From the NCBI GenBank assembly GCA_964500415.1, contig CAZCOB010000001.1, forward strand, positions 139,093 through 203,092: a stretch of 64,000 bases of DNA, read 5' to 3'. The DNA comes from JAFGPF01 sp964500415 (GTDB lineage: Bacteria > Chloroflexota > Dehalococcoidia > Dehalococcoidales > RBG-16-60-22). Positions 1 to 8,592 of this stretch are shown here, in pieces. Under the pieces are notes generated by a model. It was not told where the DNA came from. It ran no database searches and saw only the letters and a program-made list of their open reading frames with translations. The position numbers and the translations under genes are program-made. Position 1 is the stretch's first letter, and every line of letters begins with the position of its first letter.

Positions 1-235
1 TGGCCAGGTCAGCCATCTCTTCGTCGAGGTCATCTTCCTGCATTGACCTGGTCTCTTCCAGCGACTTCTGGACGGCCTTATATTTCCGGTAGTCCTTTAC
101 GATTTCTTCGATGGTTGCCCTTTCCTGAGCCAGCGTCTGCAGCTGTGTGAGGTCGGTCGCTATCTCCGGCCGGGCCATCTTCTCATCGAGCTCCCGGTAA
201 CGCTTCTCGATTTTTTCAAGTTGTTGTATCATCAT
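1..235 (-). CDS. prfA: Peptide chain release factor 1, N-terminal part (runs off the left edge)
   Basis: Only the first 78 codons are in the window; the gene continues beyond base 1. The translation starts MMIQQLEKIEKRYRELDEK and is a charged, coiled-coil-like helical segment typical of the N-terminal PCRF domain of class I release factors. The position and spacing of its acidic and aromatic residues fit RF1 better than RF2. RF1 reads UAA and UAG stop codons on the ribosome; its GGQ and PxT motifs would lie outside the window. Two ATGs in a row (235 and 232) follow an AAGGGA-like ribosome binding site, and a promoter lies just upstream. The family call rests on the N-terminal domain only. Confidence 0.8.
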   Translation of the reverse strand, partial: MMIQQLEKIEKRYRELDEKMARPEIATDLTQLQTLAQERATIEEIVKDYRKYKAVQKSLEETRSMQEDDLDEEMADLA

Positions 236-254
236 ACGCCATTCCCTTAATAGA

Positions 255-284
255 ATTATAACACAGCGTCAGATAGCGCTCCAA
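255..284 (-). promoter_or_regulatory. Probable sigma70-type promoter of prfA
   Basis: On the minus strand a TTGGAG box (279-284) and a perfect TATAAT (255-260) are 18 nt apart. This places the start of transcription about 12 nt before the prfA start codon region. Seen by eye only. Confidence 0.5.
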
Positions 285-294
285 GCTGGTTAAA

Positions 295-324
295 TTGACA
301 ATTTTCGGTCAAATACACTATAAT
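295..324 (+). promoter_or_regulatory. Sigma70-type promoter before the CoA ligase operon
   Basis: A perfect TTGACA (295-300) and a perfect TATAAT (319-324) are separated by 18 nt. This is one of the best promoter matches in the window. It would give a leader of roughly 105 nt before the start codon at 439. Confidence 0.7.
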
Positions 325-438
325 CAAGCGTGCCCGTCATGCCAGCAAGTGGCAATCGTGAGATATGTTTGAATAATGCAGGTTCGTGTTCGCTGAATTC
401 TTGTTGTTTATATATTCGGGCTAGAAGGAGCTGACAGT

Positions 439-2013
439 ATGACTATAACGGAGATACTTGCCAGAAATGCCAGACTAACTCCTGATTCAATAGCGTTGAC
501 AGAGATAACCCCGAGCCAGAACTTAAGGAGAGAGATAACCTGGAAAGAGTTCGACGACAATGCCAATCGCGTCGCCAATGCCCTTATCGCCAGAGGCATC
601 AAGAAAGGCGATATCGTTGTACACCTGATGATGAATTCCATAAAATGGCTGGAGGCGTATTTCGGCATATTGAAGACCGGCGCCATGGCCGCGCCTCTCA
701 ATTTCAGGTTTATCAGTCGCCAGATTAAGTACTGTATCGATATCGCCGAGCCTAAAATTATTATGCTGGACCAGAGTTTTACCGAGCGGGTTGAGGAAAT
801 CCGCGGTGAGATGCCGACGGTTAAGCACTATATCTTTGTGGGCGATGAGTTGCCAAAGGATATGGAAGCTTATGACGAGGTGCTGGCGAAGTCTTCACCG
901 GTGCCGCCGGGCATAGAGCTTACCAGTGAAGACGAAGCCGGACTCTACTTTACCTCCGGCACCACCGGCGACCCGAAAGCCACGTGCCTGTGTCACCGCA
1001 GCCTGGAACATACCGCCGTTAACGAGAACTTCTCCCACCGTGAAACCCGGAAAGACTGTTTCCTCCTCATCCAGCCACTGTACCATACCGGCGGTAAAAT
1101 GCACTGGTTCGGCAGCCTGATTGCCGGCGGCCGGGCTGCCATGACCACCGGCGGCGAGAGGGTTACGGCGAAACTGATACTGGAAACCATCAATAAAGAA
1201 AAGATAACCATCTGCATGCTGCTGGTGCCCTGGCTCCAGGATATCGTCACCGCCCTCGATAGGGGCGATTTGAAATTATCCGATTATGACGTCAGTTCCC
1301 TGCGGCTGGTCCATTCCGGCGCGCAGCCTATCCCGCCGGTACTCGTACGGCGTTTCATGGAGTACTTCCCGGACATCGATTACGAAGAAAACTACGGGCT
1401 TACGGAGTCGGCCGGACCCTGCATGCACCTCGGCCTGGAGAATTTCCATAAACTCGGTTCTTTCGGATACCCGCGGATAAATTTAGATGCGCGGGTTGTT
1501 GACGATAAGGGTAACGATGTTCCGGCAGGCGGCGTCGGTGAGATGATTATCAAGGGCGCGAATATAATGAAATGCTATTACAAGAACCCCGAAAAGACCG
1601 CCGAAACTCTCCGAGACGGCTGGCTTTATACCGGCGACCTGGTGAGGCAGGACAAAGAGGGATTTATCTCTTACATCGATAGGAAGAAGGACTTGATTAT
1701 CAGCGGCGGAGAGAATATCTTCCCCGTCGACTTGGAAGCCGTCATTATCGGCCAGCCCAAAATCAAGGACGTGGCTATCATCGGTATTCCTGACGACAGG
1801 TACGGCGAGATAGTCGCCGCCATCGTTCAGCCTAAAGAGGGCGTCGACCTAACCGAGGAAGAAATACGCACCTTTTATGAGGCGCAGTTGCCCAAGTATG
1901 CCTGGCCCAGGATTATTATCTTCGGTGACGTGCCGCGCAATCCGACCGGTAAGATTGAAAAACCCAAGCTGAGAGACCGCTACGCCGATGTAAGATGGAA
2001 TCCCAAGGGTTGA
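439..2013 (+). CDS. AMP-forming acyl-CoA synthetase / CoA ligase
   Basis: Activates a carboxylic acid to its CoA thioester through an acyl-adenylate, releasing AMP and pyrophosphate. The 524 residues have the family's motifs in order: the ATP-binding loop TSGTTGDPK (172-180), GLTESAG in the middle, YTGDL followed by the RKKDLIISGGENIFP hinge, and PTGKIEKPK at the C-terminus with the catalytic lysine at 505. The length is normal for the ANL superfamily, and there is no signal peptide. A strong AAGGAG site lies 8 nt before the ATG. The next two genes follow at 48 and 27 nt, suggesting one transcript. The acyl substrate cannot be read from sequence; medium- or long-chain fatty acids and aromatic acids are all possible. 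It could feed the beta-oxidation genes at 24-35 kb. Confidence 0.9.
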   Translation: MTITEILARNARLTPDSIALTEITPSQNLRREITWKEFDDNANRVANALIARGIKKGDIVVHLMMNSIKWLEAYFGILKTGAMAAPLNFRFISRQIKYCIDIAEPKIIMLDQSFTERVEEIRGEMPTVKHYIFVGDELPKDMEAYDEVLAKSSPVPPGIELTSEDEAGLYFTSGTTGDPKATCLCHRSLEHTAVNENFSHRETRKDCFLLIQPLYHTGGKMHWFGSLIAGGRAAMTTGGERVTAKLILETINKEKITICMLLVPWLQDIVTALDRGDLKLSDYDVSSLRLVHSGAQPIPPVLVRRFMEYFPDIDYEENYGLTESAGPCMHLGLENFHKLGSFGYPRINLDARVVDDKGNDVPAGGVGEMIIKGANIMKCYYKNPEKTAETLRDGWLYTGDLVRQDKEGFISYIDRKKDLIISGGENIFPVDLEAVIIGQPKIKDVAIIGIPDDRYGEIVAAIVQPKEGVDLTEEEIRTFYEAQLPKYAWPRIIIFGDVPRNPTGKIEKPKLRDRYADVRWNPKG

Positions 2014-2061
2014 TTAATTTAATGGGATTACAAAAATATTTCAGTCAGTAGGAGTAGAGCA

Positions 2062-2487
2062 ATGGATTTCAAAGAGTGTGTTGATTTCGCTAACGAGAAC
2101 AAGACATGCTACCTGGCCACCGTGGACGGTGACCAGCCTCGGGTCAGGGCTATGGGGATGCATTATGCCGATGAAACTGGATTCTATTTCAATACCGAAT
2201 CTACAAAAGCTCTGGCCAAACAGCTGGAGAAGAACCAGAAGGTAGAAATGTGTTTCTTCGCCCAGGGCAAGGTGTTGAGAATCTCCGGGAAGATAGAGTA
2301 TATCGATGATACTGATATCAGGAAGAGATTTTATGAGGAAAGGGGTTTTCTTAAGGAGATAGGCGTCAAAGGCCCGGAAGACCCTTTCCTGGTAGTGTTT
2401 GCCCTGCGTAAAGGCGAGGCTTTTATCTGGACATTTGCCGATAACCTCAAAGAGGCGGATATTCCCAGGGTAAGGTTTGGCGAATAA
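2062..2487 (+). CDS. Pyridoxamine 5'-phosphate oxidase-like split-barrel flavoprotein
   Basis: A 141-residue single-domain protein resembling the PNPOx-like FMN-binding split-barrel family. The opening pattern 'ATVDGDQPRVRAMG' is typical of the first strands around the flavin site, followed by a conserved 'FYFNTESTKALAKQL' stretch. Family members of this size include pyridoxamine oxidase relatives, F420 or FMN binding proteins and heme-related proteins, so no specific reaction is assigned. It lies between the CoA ligase and a cupin protein with short gaps and is probably co-transcribed. GGAGTAGAG just before the ATG serves as ribosome binding site. Confidence 0.75.
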   Translation: MDFKECVDFANENKTCYLATVDGDQPRVRAMGMHYADETGFYFNTESTKALAKQLEKNQKVEMCFFAQGKVLRISGKIEYIDDTDIRKRFYEERGFLKEIGVKGPEDPFLVVFALRKGEAFIWTFADNLKEADIPRVRFGE

Positions 2488-2514
2488 CCAACCGCTCTTA
2501 AGGAGGGAGATAAC

Positions 2515-2949
2515 ATGGCCGAAGGCAAGTACGGGAAATATTTTTTTAAGAACCCGATAGCGGAGGGCAAGTTCGTCCCCAGACTGGCCTTTTTCAGCCG
2601 ACAGCATGAAGAAGTCGGCGAAAAAGACTTCTCCGTATTATTGAACTGCATCACCGAGCCGTTTCTCATGGTCACCGAGCCCCATTCCCATGATTTCGAC
2701 CAGTTCCTGCATTTTTACGGGGCCAACTCGCTGGATATTACCGAATTCGACGCCGTGGTCGAGATGTCGCTGGGAGAGGAGGTCGAGAAACACATCATCA
2801 CCGAGCCCACCGTTCTTTACATCCCCAGTGGCATGATTCACTGTCCGCTAAACTTTAGAGTGGTCAATAAGCCGGTAATATTCATGAATGTAGCGCTAAC
2901 ACCGGAGTACGTCAAGGAGCCCCCCTCGTCGCCCTCTCCGAAACCGTAA
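2515..2949 (+). CDS. Small cupin-like protein of unknown function
   Basis: A 144-residue soluble protein. Residues around 55-100 carry a cupin-like metal-site pattern: a PHSHDFDQFLHF stretch with two His and a downstream acidic residue, then a second half containing 'YIPSGMIHCPLNF', whose His could complete the metal site. This suggests a single beta-barrel that binds a metal ion. The C-terminal tail is rich in Pro and Ser. A GGAGGGAG ribosome binding site precedes the ATG. It follows the flavin-binding protein by 27 nt. The family is inferred from motif shape only and no reaction is proposed. Confidence 0.6.
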   Translation: MAEGKYGKYFFKNPIAEGKFVPRLAFFSRQHEEVGEKDFSVLLNCITEPFLMVTEPHSHDFDQFLHFYGANSLDITEFDAVVEMSLGEEVEKHIITEPTVLYIPSGMIHCPLNFRVVNKPVIFMNVALTPEYVKEPPSSPSPKP

Positions 2950-3048
2950 TTAGCGGCGGTGCATGGGGTTCTGTCTTGTAGCTATAGACAATACGCTCGT
3001 TTTCGTATATAATTTTTAAGTAACAATGACCACAAATGACTTATTATC

Positions 3049-3090
3049 GTAGAGCAGGAGTCGATATACCCCTGCTCTACTATTTTTATT
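3049..3090 (+). terminator. Hairpin with following T-rich run, upstream of the first pyrophosphatase gene
   Basis: A perfect 10-bp stem (3049-3058 with 3071-3080, arms GTAGAGCAGG / CCTGCTCTAC) has a 12-nt loop and is followed by TATTTTTATT. It could terminate the preceding three-gene transcript or act as an attenuator in the hppA leader. The right-arm sequence GCTCTACTA recurs at about 3184-3192, just before hppA. Confidence 0.55.
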
Positions 3091-3205
3091 ATCAATATTC
3101 AAAATAAGCCGGGCGGGTCGGGTTGACGGTAAAACAAACGGCTTGCCGGGAAGTATAAAAAAGATAATACTTGAGCTGTTTTTGCTCTACTAGAAAAGGG
3201 GGAAA

Positions 3206-5344
3206 ATGCTACCAGGAATATTTTGGATTGTCCCCGCGGCCGGGGTAATCACGGTTATATTCGCCATAATACTAGCCAGGAACGTCCTCAAGCGTCCCAC
3301 GGGAACACCTAAAATGAAGGAAATCGGCGATATTATCTTTCAGGGTGCCTGGGCATTTCTCAAGCGCCAGTACAGCACCATTTCAATCTACTCGTTTGTA
3401 ATCGCCATCATCATCGGCGTTCTGGTAGGCGTGCTGGGCGGGACCGAGGTGGAGGGCATGAGCGCGCTTGATATCGGCTGGCGCACGGGGGTTGCCTTTT
3501 TAGTGGGCGCTTTCTGCTCCGGTCTGGCCGGTTTTATCGGTATGTTCATTGCGGTAAAGTCGAACGTCCGCTGTGCTGCCGCCGCGCAGCATAGTCTTAC
3601 GGAGGCGGTCAACGTAGCCCTTCGCGGCGGTGCCGTCTCCGGATTTCTTATCACCGCGCTTAGCCTTATCGGCGTTACCGTTATCTTCTTTGCCTACGGC
3701 GGCAACAATACGCCGGAAATTTCACCTCACCTGATTGTCGGCTTCGGTTTCGGCGCCAGCTTCGTGGCGCTGTTCGCCCAGCTTGGCGGCGGTATCTACA
3801 CCAAGGCGGCTGATGTCGGCGCCGACCTTGTAGGCAAGGTCGAGTCTGGAATACCGGAGGACGACCCGCGTAACCCCGCCGTAATCGCTGACCTCGTCGG
3901 CGATAATGTCGGCGACTGTGCCGGCCGTGGCGCAGACCTTTTTGAGTCCACCGCCGCCGAGAATATCGGGGCGATGATACTGGGTATCGCCGCTTATCTC
4001 GCCACGAACAACATAGCCTGGATCCTGTTCCCGCTCTGCGTCCGTGGTTTCGGTATGATTGCCAGCATGATCGGGCTGCTCTGCGTTAAGGCTAAAGAGA
4101 ACGAGAACGCCATGAACGCCCTCAACCGCGGCTATTTCGTGTCTATCGGCTTTTCCGTAGTCGGTCTCGCCGTTACCGTTTATTTCATGCTGGATAACTG
4201 GTGGCTCTTCGGGGCCGGCATGGTCGGTATCATTGCCAGCGTTGTCATTGTGTTCATCACCCAGTACTACACCGAGGCGCGTTACAAACCGGTGCAGGAG
4301 ATTGCGGAAGCGTCCAAGACCGGCCCGGCCACCAACATCATCATGGGGATGTCCGTAGGCTTTTCGACGACTTTTGCCACGGCACTCGTTATCGGCATCG
4401 CCCTCCTGCTGTCTTACTGGCTGGGTAACGAGAGCGGCGTACATGGCGCCGGTGCCTTCGGCACGGCGGTAGCCACGATGGGTATGCTGATGACCTGTCC
4501 TTACGTTCTGTCCATGGATACCTTCGGGCCGATTACCGATAACGCCAACGGCATTAATGAAATGGCGGGTGCCGGACCCGAAATACGCCGGATAACCGAC
4601 CGCCTGGATGCCGTCGGCAATACCACCAAGGCCCTTACCAAGGGCTATGCCATGGTCTCCGCCGGTCTGGCGGCTTTCCTGCTCTTCCAGGCTTACCTGG
4701 ACAGGGTCTCCTTTATCAAGTTCGGGGAAAGCGGACTGTATACTGTCGTTGACATCGCCCGCATCGAGGTCTTCGTCGGGGCGCTGCTGGCGGTAATGAT
4801 TGTCTATCTCTTCAGCGCCTGGGCTATCAAGGCCGTCGGTAAGACTGCCTCCAAGATTATCGAGGAGGTGCGCCGCCAGTTCAAGGCCGACCCTGGCATT
4901 CTGGCGGGAACATCCAAGCCCGATTATGCCCGCGCGGTGGATATCACCACCCGCGCCGGACTCAGGGAGATGATAGCTCCCGGCCTGCTGCCGGTGCTGG
5001 GCCCGATAGTCATCGGCGTAATTTTCCGCTACCTGCCGGGCGGCTATGATGCCGCCATGGTGGTGGCGGCGGTGCTGATGGTGGGCACCATCGGCGGTAT
5101 CATGATGGCGTCGTTCATGAACAACGGCGGCGGCGCCTGGGATAACGCCAAGAAGATGATTGAGGACGGGCAGCTTAAAGACGAAAGCGGAGCAGTCCTG
5201 GGTAAGGGGACTCTCGCTCACGCGGCGGCGGTTGTCGGCGACACTGTCGGCGACCCTCTCAAGGATACCGCCGGGCCTTCGCTGCACGTTCTGGTAAAAC
5301 TCCTGGCCACCATCACGCTGGTGATGTGCCCGCTGTTTATTTAG
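3206..5344 (+). CDS. hppA: Membrane-bound ion-translocating pyrophosphatase, K+-independent type
   Basis: Hydrolyses pyrophosphate and pumps ions, probably H+, across the cytoplasmic membrane. The 712 residues are a many-helix membrane protein. The substrate site is intact: DVGADLVGKVE near 203-213, then DDPRNPAVIADLVGDNVGD, and a C-terminal GDTVGDPLKDTAGPS. In the diagnostic GNTT motif the following residue is Lys (K475, GNTTKALTKG), which in this family marks the K+-independent subclass. A second copy at 39.2-41.2 kb has Ala there. A GGGGGA ribosome binding site precedes the ATG, and a strong bidirectional terminator follows the stop. A 557-codon reverse-strand open frame across this gene is a composition artefact. 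Confidence 0.95.
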   Translation: MLPGIFWIVPAAGVITVIFAIILARNVLKRPTGTPKMKEIGDIIFQGAWAFLKRQYSTISIYSFVIAIIIGVLVGVLGGTEVEGMSALDIGWRTGVAFLVGAFCSGLAGFIGMFIAVKSNVRCAAAAQHSLTEAVNVALRGGAVSGFLITALSLIGVTVIFFAYGGNNTPEISPHLIVGFGFGASFVALFAQLGGGIYTKAADVGADLVGKVESGIPEDDPRNPAVIADLVGDNVGDCAGRGADLFESTAAENIGAMILGIAAYLATNNIAWILFPLCVRGFGMIASMIGLLCVKAKENENAMNALNRGYFVSIGFSVVGLAVTVYFMLDNWWLFGAGMVGIIASVVIVFITQYYTEARYKPVQEIAEASKTGPATNIIMGMSVGFSTTFATALVIGIALLLSYWLGNESGVHGAGAFGTAVATMGMLMTCPYVLSMDTFGPITDNANGINEMAGAGPEIRRITDRLDAVGNTTKALTKGYAMVSAGLAAFLLFQAYLDRVSFIKFGESGLYTVVDIARIEVFVGALLAVMIVYLFSAWAIKAVGKTASKIIEEVRRQFKADPGILAGTSKPDYARAVDITTRAGLREMIAPGLLPVLGPIVIGVIFRYLPGGYDAAMVVAAVLMVGTIGGIMMASFMNNGGGAWDNAKKMIEDGQLKDESGAVLGKGTLAHAAAVVGDTVGDPLKDTAGPSLHVLVKLLATITLVMCPLFI

Positions 5345-5368
5345 GTATAAACTGCTTACTTTAAAAGT

Positions 5369-5410
5369 ATAAGGGGCATGATTTATAGAGGTCATGCCCC
5401 TTATTTGTTT
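5369..5410. terminator. Bidirectional intrinsic terminator between convergent genes
   Basis: A perfect 13-bp inverted repeat (5369-5381 with 5392-5404; arm ATAAGGGGCATGA) has a 10-nt loop. It is followed by T-rich sequence on the plus strand and preceded by A-rich sequence, so it can serve both hppA and the facing hydrolase gene. Confidence 0.85.
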
Positions 5411-5417
5411 TCGATTC

Positions 5418-6032
5418 TTATTTCAGAAAAGGATTGGCCCGTTTCTCCGTGCTGATGGTGGAGTCCGGGCCGTGGCCGGGATGGACGACAGTCTCCGGGG
5501 GCAGCGTCAGCAGCTTGGTACGGATGCTATTAATAAGCTGGTCGTAGTCACCGTCGATGAGGTCGTACCGGCCGATGCCGTAGTTGAAGAGCGTGTCCCC
5601 GGTAAAAACATGCCCTTCCCCCACGATGCTGATGCCGCAGGGGGTGTGACCAGGCGTGTGCAGCACTTTAAAATGAAGGTTGCCTATTTCTATTTCATCG
5701 CCTTCTTCAAGGATGCGTTCCGGCTTGGGGGCACCCTCAAAGGGCGACTCGTATACGTAGTCCGGCGACTGGGGCAGATATTTAGCGCATTCAGCGTGAG
5801 ATGCTAATGGAGCTTTGGTGGCTTTTTTGACCTGCGCCGACGCCCCGACATGGTCCGGGTGTCGATGAGTTAACACGATAAGCTTTATCGTTAACCCCAG
5901 CTTCTCGACAGCCCGCAGGATATCTTCAGCCTGTGCACCGGGGTCGATTATCATGCCTTCCCCGGTCGCCTCCGAGCCGATAATATAACAGTTGCTGGCG
6001 TAAGGCCCGACTACCAGTTTCCTGACTATCAT
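5418..6032 (-). CDS. MBL-fold metallo-hydrolase (glyoxalase II-like)
   Basis: A 204-residue metallo-beta-lactamase-fold hydrolase. The metal ligands are visible: HRHPDH, then HTPGHT, TGDTLF and HPGH in the right order. The compact length and 'YIIGSEATGEGMIIDPG' start are typical of the YcbL/glyoxalase II-like group, which hydrolyse thioesters such as S-lactoylglutathione or related molecules. Substrate specificity cannot be assigned. GGAGG stands 5 nt before the ATG. The gene ends 14 bases from the terminator shared with hppA and appears monocistronic. A related but distinct enzyme is at 19178-19825. Confidence 0.85.
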   Translation of the reverse strand: MIVRKLVVGPYASNCYIIGSEATGEGMIIDPGAQAEDILRAVEKLGLTIKLIVLTHRHPDHVGASAQVKKATKAPLASHAECAKYLPQSPDYVYESPFEGAPKPERILEEGDEIEIGNLHFKVLHTPGHTPCGISIVGEGHVFTGDTLFNYGIGRYDLIDGDYDQLINSIRTKLLTLPPETVVHPGHGPDSTISTEKRANPFLK

Positions 6033-6188
6033 TGCAACCTCCGGGTATCAAGTTTGATATTAAATAGTATACCCGAACTTCAGATAATTTTCATTCGGCT
6101 CCGCACGGTTTACCACTTGCGCTATTTTCACACTATACGTTAAACTTACAATAAGAAGTTTCTTCACGTACTTGTTAGGGAGCCGGAT

Positions 6189-7502
6189 TTGGCGGATATT
6201 CGCTCGTTTTACGGTGTACATTACAATCCATCGCCGGTGAAAGACCTGGTGAAGGTTATCTGCCCTCCCTACGATGTCATTAATCCCAAGCTACAGCAGG
6301 AGCTGTATGAGTGCAACAACTGTAATTTCGTACGTGTTGAGCTCGGGCGCGAGCTGCCGTCCGATAAAGACACGGATAACCGATATACCCGTGCTGCCGC
6401 CACGCTGGAGAAATGGCTGCAACAGGGTATCCTGGAGATTGATAAAGAATCGTCTATTTATGTAGCTGACCACCATTTCATACATCACGGCAGAGAACAT
6501 TGTCGTCGCAGCATCTACTGCCTGGTAAAACTGGAAGAGTGGGATAGAATGGTTGTCCGCCCGCACGAAGGCACTCTACCCCGACCCAAAGGCGACCGGT
6601 TAAGCCTCTTATGGGCGCTTCAGGCCAATACGAGTCCTGTTATGGCTCTCTACGAGGATAAGAAACGTACCATAGCCTCGCTGCTGGAGGCGCCGACCGC
6701 CGGTAAGCCCGTTCTCGAAGCCGATAACGGAAAAGGAGAAAGCCACAGGCTGTGGGCCGTCAATGATAAGAAGATAATCGGTCAAATACACGGTTACCTG
6801 TCCGACCGGCCGCTTTATATTGCCGATGGCCACCACCGTTACGAAAGCGCCCTGATTTACCAGCGGGAGAGGCGCACTGCTTCTTCAGCGGAGATTAAGG
6901 AAGCCCCCTACGATTTCGTGATGATGACGCTGGTAAATTTTGAAGATACCGGACTCATTATCCTGCCGGCGCACCGCATGGTCAGGGGTCTGCCGCCTTC
7001 GTCAATCGATGGTCTGATGACCGGATTAAAAACATGCTTTACCGTCGAAGAATTACCTTTAAATAAAGCTGAGATATCATCGCAGGTCAACGGGCTGCTG
7101 TCCGCAGATACGGATGAATTGAAGCTCGTTCTTTACGGTTTGAATACAGATCGGTTTTTATTGCTGAAACTGCGCGATTTCGATAAAGTCAGCCAGATGA
7201 TGCCGTACTTTCATTCTTATGCTTACCAGAGGTTAGATGTGAGCATCGTCGACCATGTCATACTGGAGGAGCTTCTCGGCCTGACTCACGATAAGGTGGG
7301 GGCGTTTCTCGACTACACCAATGATACCCTCGATGCCGTTAAGATGGTCGCGGAGCAGGAATATCAGCTGGCGTTTATCGTCAACCCGGTAAAACCGGAG
7401 GCTATCAAGGCTATTGCCGACAGCGGTGACCGCATGCCCCGGAAATCGACCTATTTTTTCCCCAAGACACCGGCCGGGCTCGTGTTATACAGGTTCGGTT
7501 AA
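6189..7502 (+). CDS. DUF1015 family protein
   Basis: A 437-residue soluble protein of the DUF1015 (COG4198) family. The N-terminus 'FYGVHYNPSPVKDLVKVICPPYDVI' and the internal 'IADGHHRYESAL' are hallmark stretches; the second, with its DGHHR motif, is reminiscent of a ParB/serine-kinase-like nucleotide site. From memory, members often neighbour serA and aminotransferase genes. Here serine-synthesis genes start 2.4 kb downstream on the same strand, so a link with serine metabolism is plausible but inferred. The start is TTG at 6189, preceded by TTAGGGAG; no ATG fits as well. Full length for the family. Confidence 0.8.
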   Translation: MADIRSFYGVHYNPSPVKDLVKVICPPYDVINPKLQQELYECNNCNFVRVELGRELPSDKDTDNRYTRAAATLEKWLQQGILEIDKESSIYVADHHFIHHGREHCRRSIYCLVKLEEWDRMVVRPHEGTLPRPKGDRLSLLWALQANTSPVMALYEDKKRTIASLLEAPTAGKPVLEADNGKGESHRLWAVNDKKIIGQIHGYLSDRPLYIADGHHRYESALIYQRERRTASSAEIKEAPYDFVMMTLVNFEDTGLIILPAHRMVRGLPPSSIDGLMTGLKTCFTVEELPLNKAEISSQVNGLLSADTDELKLVLYGLNTDRFLLLKLRDFDKVSQMMPYFHSYAYQRLDVSIVDHVILEELLGLTHDKVGAFLDYTNDTLDAVKMVAEQEYQLAFIVNPVKPEAIKAIADSGDRMPRKSTYFFPKTPAGLVLYRFG

Positions 7503-7573
7503 TGCTGTCTTTCCTGCCGGTGCAACCTTAATATTCGTGCGGTAATACTGAAAAGCTGGCGTTAAATTTACGT

Positions 7574-7604
7574 TTGACGCCAGGCTGGGATTTTATAGTA
7601 TAAT
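7574..7604 (+). promoter_or_regulatory. Probable promoter of the ribF-tyrS region
   Basis: TTGACG (7574-7579) and TATAAT (7599-7604) are 19 nt apart, slightly longer than optimal. The predicted transcription start (about 7611) falls before the GTG at 7645 but makes the upstream TTG at 7615 an unlikely start codon. Confidence 0.5.
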
Positions 7605-7644
7605 AAATGTATAATTGGCTGTTTTAACAGCAGGAGAAGGAAGC

Positions 7645-8577
7645 GTGCTGATTGAGGAAGAGTTAGCCGTATTTTCACCCGAAAAGAATACAATTATAAC
7701 GGTCGGTGTTTTCGATGGCGTGCACCTGGGCCACAAGCACCTGATTGCCGAATTGCTGCAGGAGGCTGGGCAGAGGGGCATGCTTTCCGGCGTGGTAACG
7801 TTCCGCCAACATCCCGAGGACCTTCTTTCCTCAAAACAAAAACTGCCCTTTTTAACCGATATCCAGACGAGGATAAGGCTTCTCCAGAATGAGGGTATTG
7901 ATATTATCGTGCCTCTATCGTTTAATAAAGAACTGGCTGGACTGGATGCGCATCGGTTTATCGGCCTGTTACACAAGCATCTCAGGATGCGTGGTATGGT
8001 AATCGGCTCGGATTTCGCTCTCGGCAAGGGGAGGGAAGGCCACACCGATACCCTACGCCGACTCGGCAGGGAGATGGATTTCAGCGTCACCGTGGTGCCG
8101 CCGCTGCAAATCAATGGAGAGGTAGTCAGCAGCACCGCCATCAGAAAGGCGATGGCTCAGGGAAATATGGAGAGAGTAAGCCGGCTTACCGGCCGTTACT
8201 TCAGCCTGCACGGCAAGGTGGTTACCGGGGCAGGAAGGGGAGGGGGCCTGGGATTTCCTACCGCCAACCTGGACGTCAATTCCGGGCAGGCCCTGCCTCC
8301 CGATGGTGTTTACGCCGGACTGGCGCATATCGACGGTAAAATATACCAGTCGATGACCAATATCGGCAAGGACCCGACGTTCGGAGGCACCGAACGTACT
8401 GTCGAATCTTACCTCCTCGATTATAGCGGCGACCTTTACGGCCAGGAGCTATCGGTCGATTTCATCGCCAAGCTCCGCGATGAGAAGATATTCGCCAGCG
8501 CCGATGAGCTTAAGAAACAGGTAGCCGAGGATGTCAGGCGGGGGAAGGCGATACTGGAATCTACAGGTGTGAGTTAG
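7645..8577 (+). CDS. ribF: Bifunctional riboflavin kinase / FAD synthetase
   Basis: Converts riboflavin to FMN and FMN to FAD in the cytoplasm. The N-terminal nucleotidyltransferase domain carries GVFDGVHLGHKHL with the HxGH signature and a later SSTAIRKAM. The C-terminal flavokinase domain has GRGGGLGFPTANLD, including the PTAN motif. GTG at 7645 is chosen because AGGAGAAGG lies 4 nt before it. The frame is open to a TTG at 7615, but that codon has no ribosome binding site and lies almost at the predicted transcription start. The resulting 310 residues match the usual length. tyrS follows after 15 nt and is probably co-transcribed. Confidence 0.93.
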   Translation: MLIEEELAVFSPEKNTIITVGVFDGVHLGHKHLIAELLQEAGQRGMLSGVVTFRQHPEDLLSSKQKLPFLTDIQTRIRLLQNEGIDIIVPLSFNKELAGLDAHRFIGLLHKHLRMRGMVIGSDFALGKGREGHTDTLRRLGREMDFSVTVVPPLQINGEVVSSTAIRKAMAQGNMERVSRLTGRYFSLHGKVVTGAGRGGGLGFPTANLDVNSGQALPPDGVYAGLAHIDGKIYQSMTNIGKDPTFGGTERTVESYLLDYSGDLYGQELSVDFIAKLRDEKIFASADELKKQVAEDVRRGKAILESTGVS

Positions 8578-8592
8578 CCAGGAGGATTACAG

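Noticed and set aside
3722..5395. A 557-codon open frame on the minus strand opposite hppA
   Set aside because: It is the mirror of a conserved pyrophosphatase gene; its translation is His/Asp/Gly-rich without domain character, a known artefact of GC-rich codon use.
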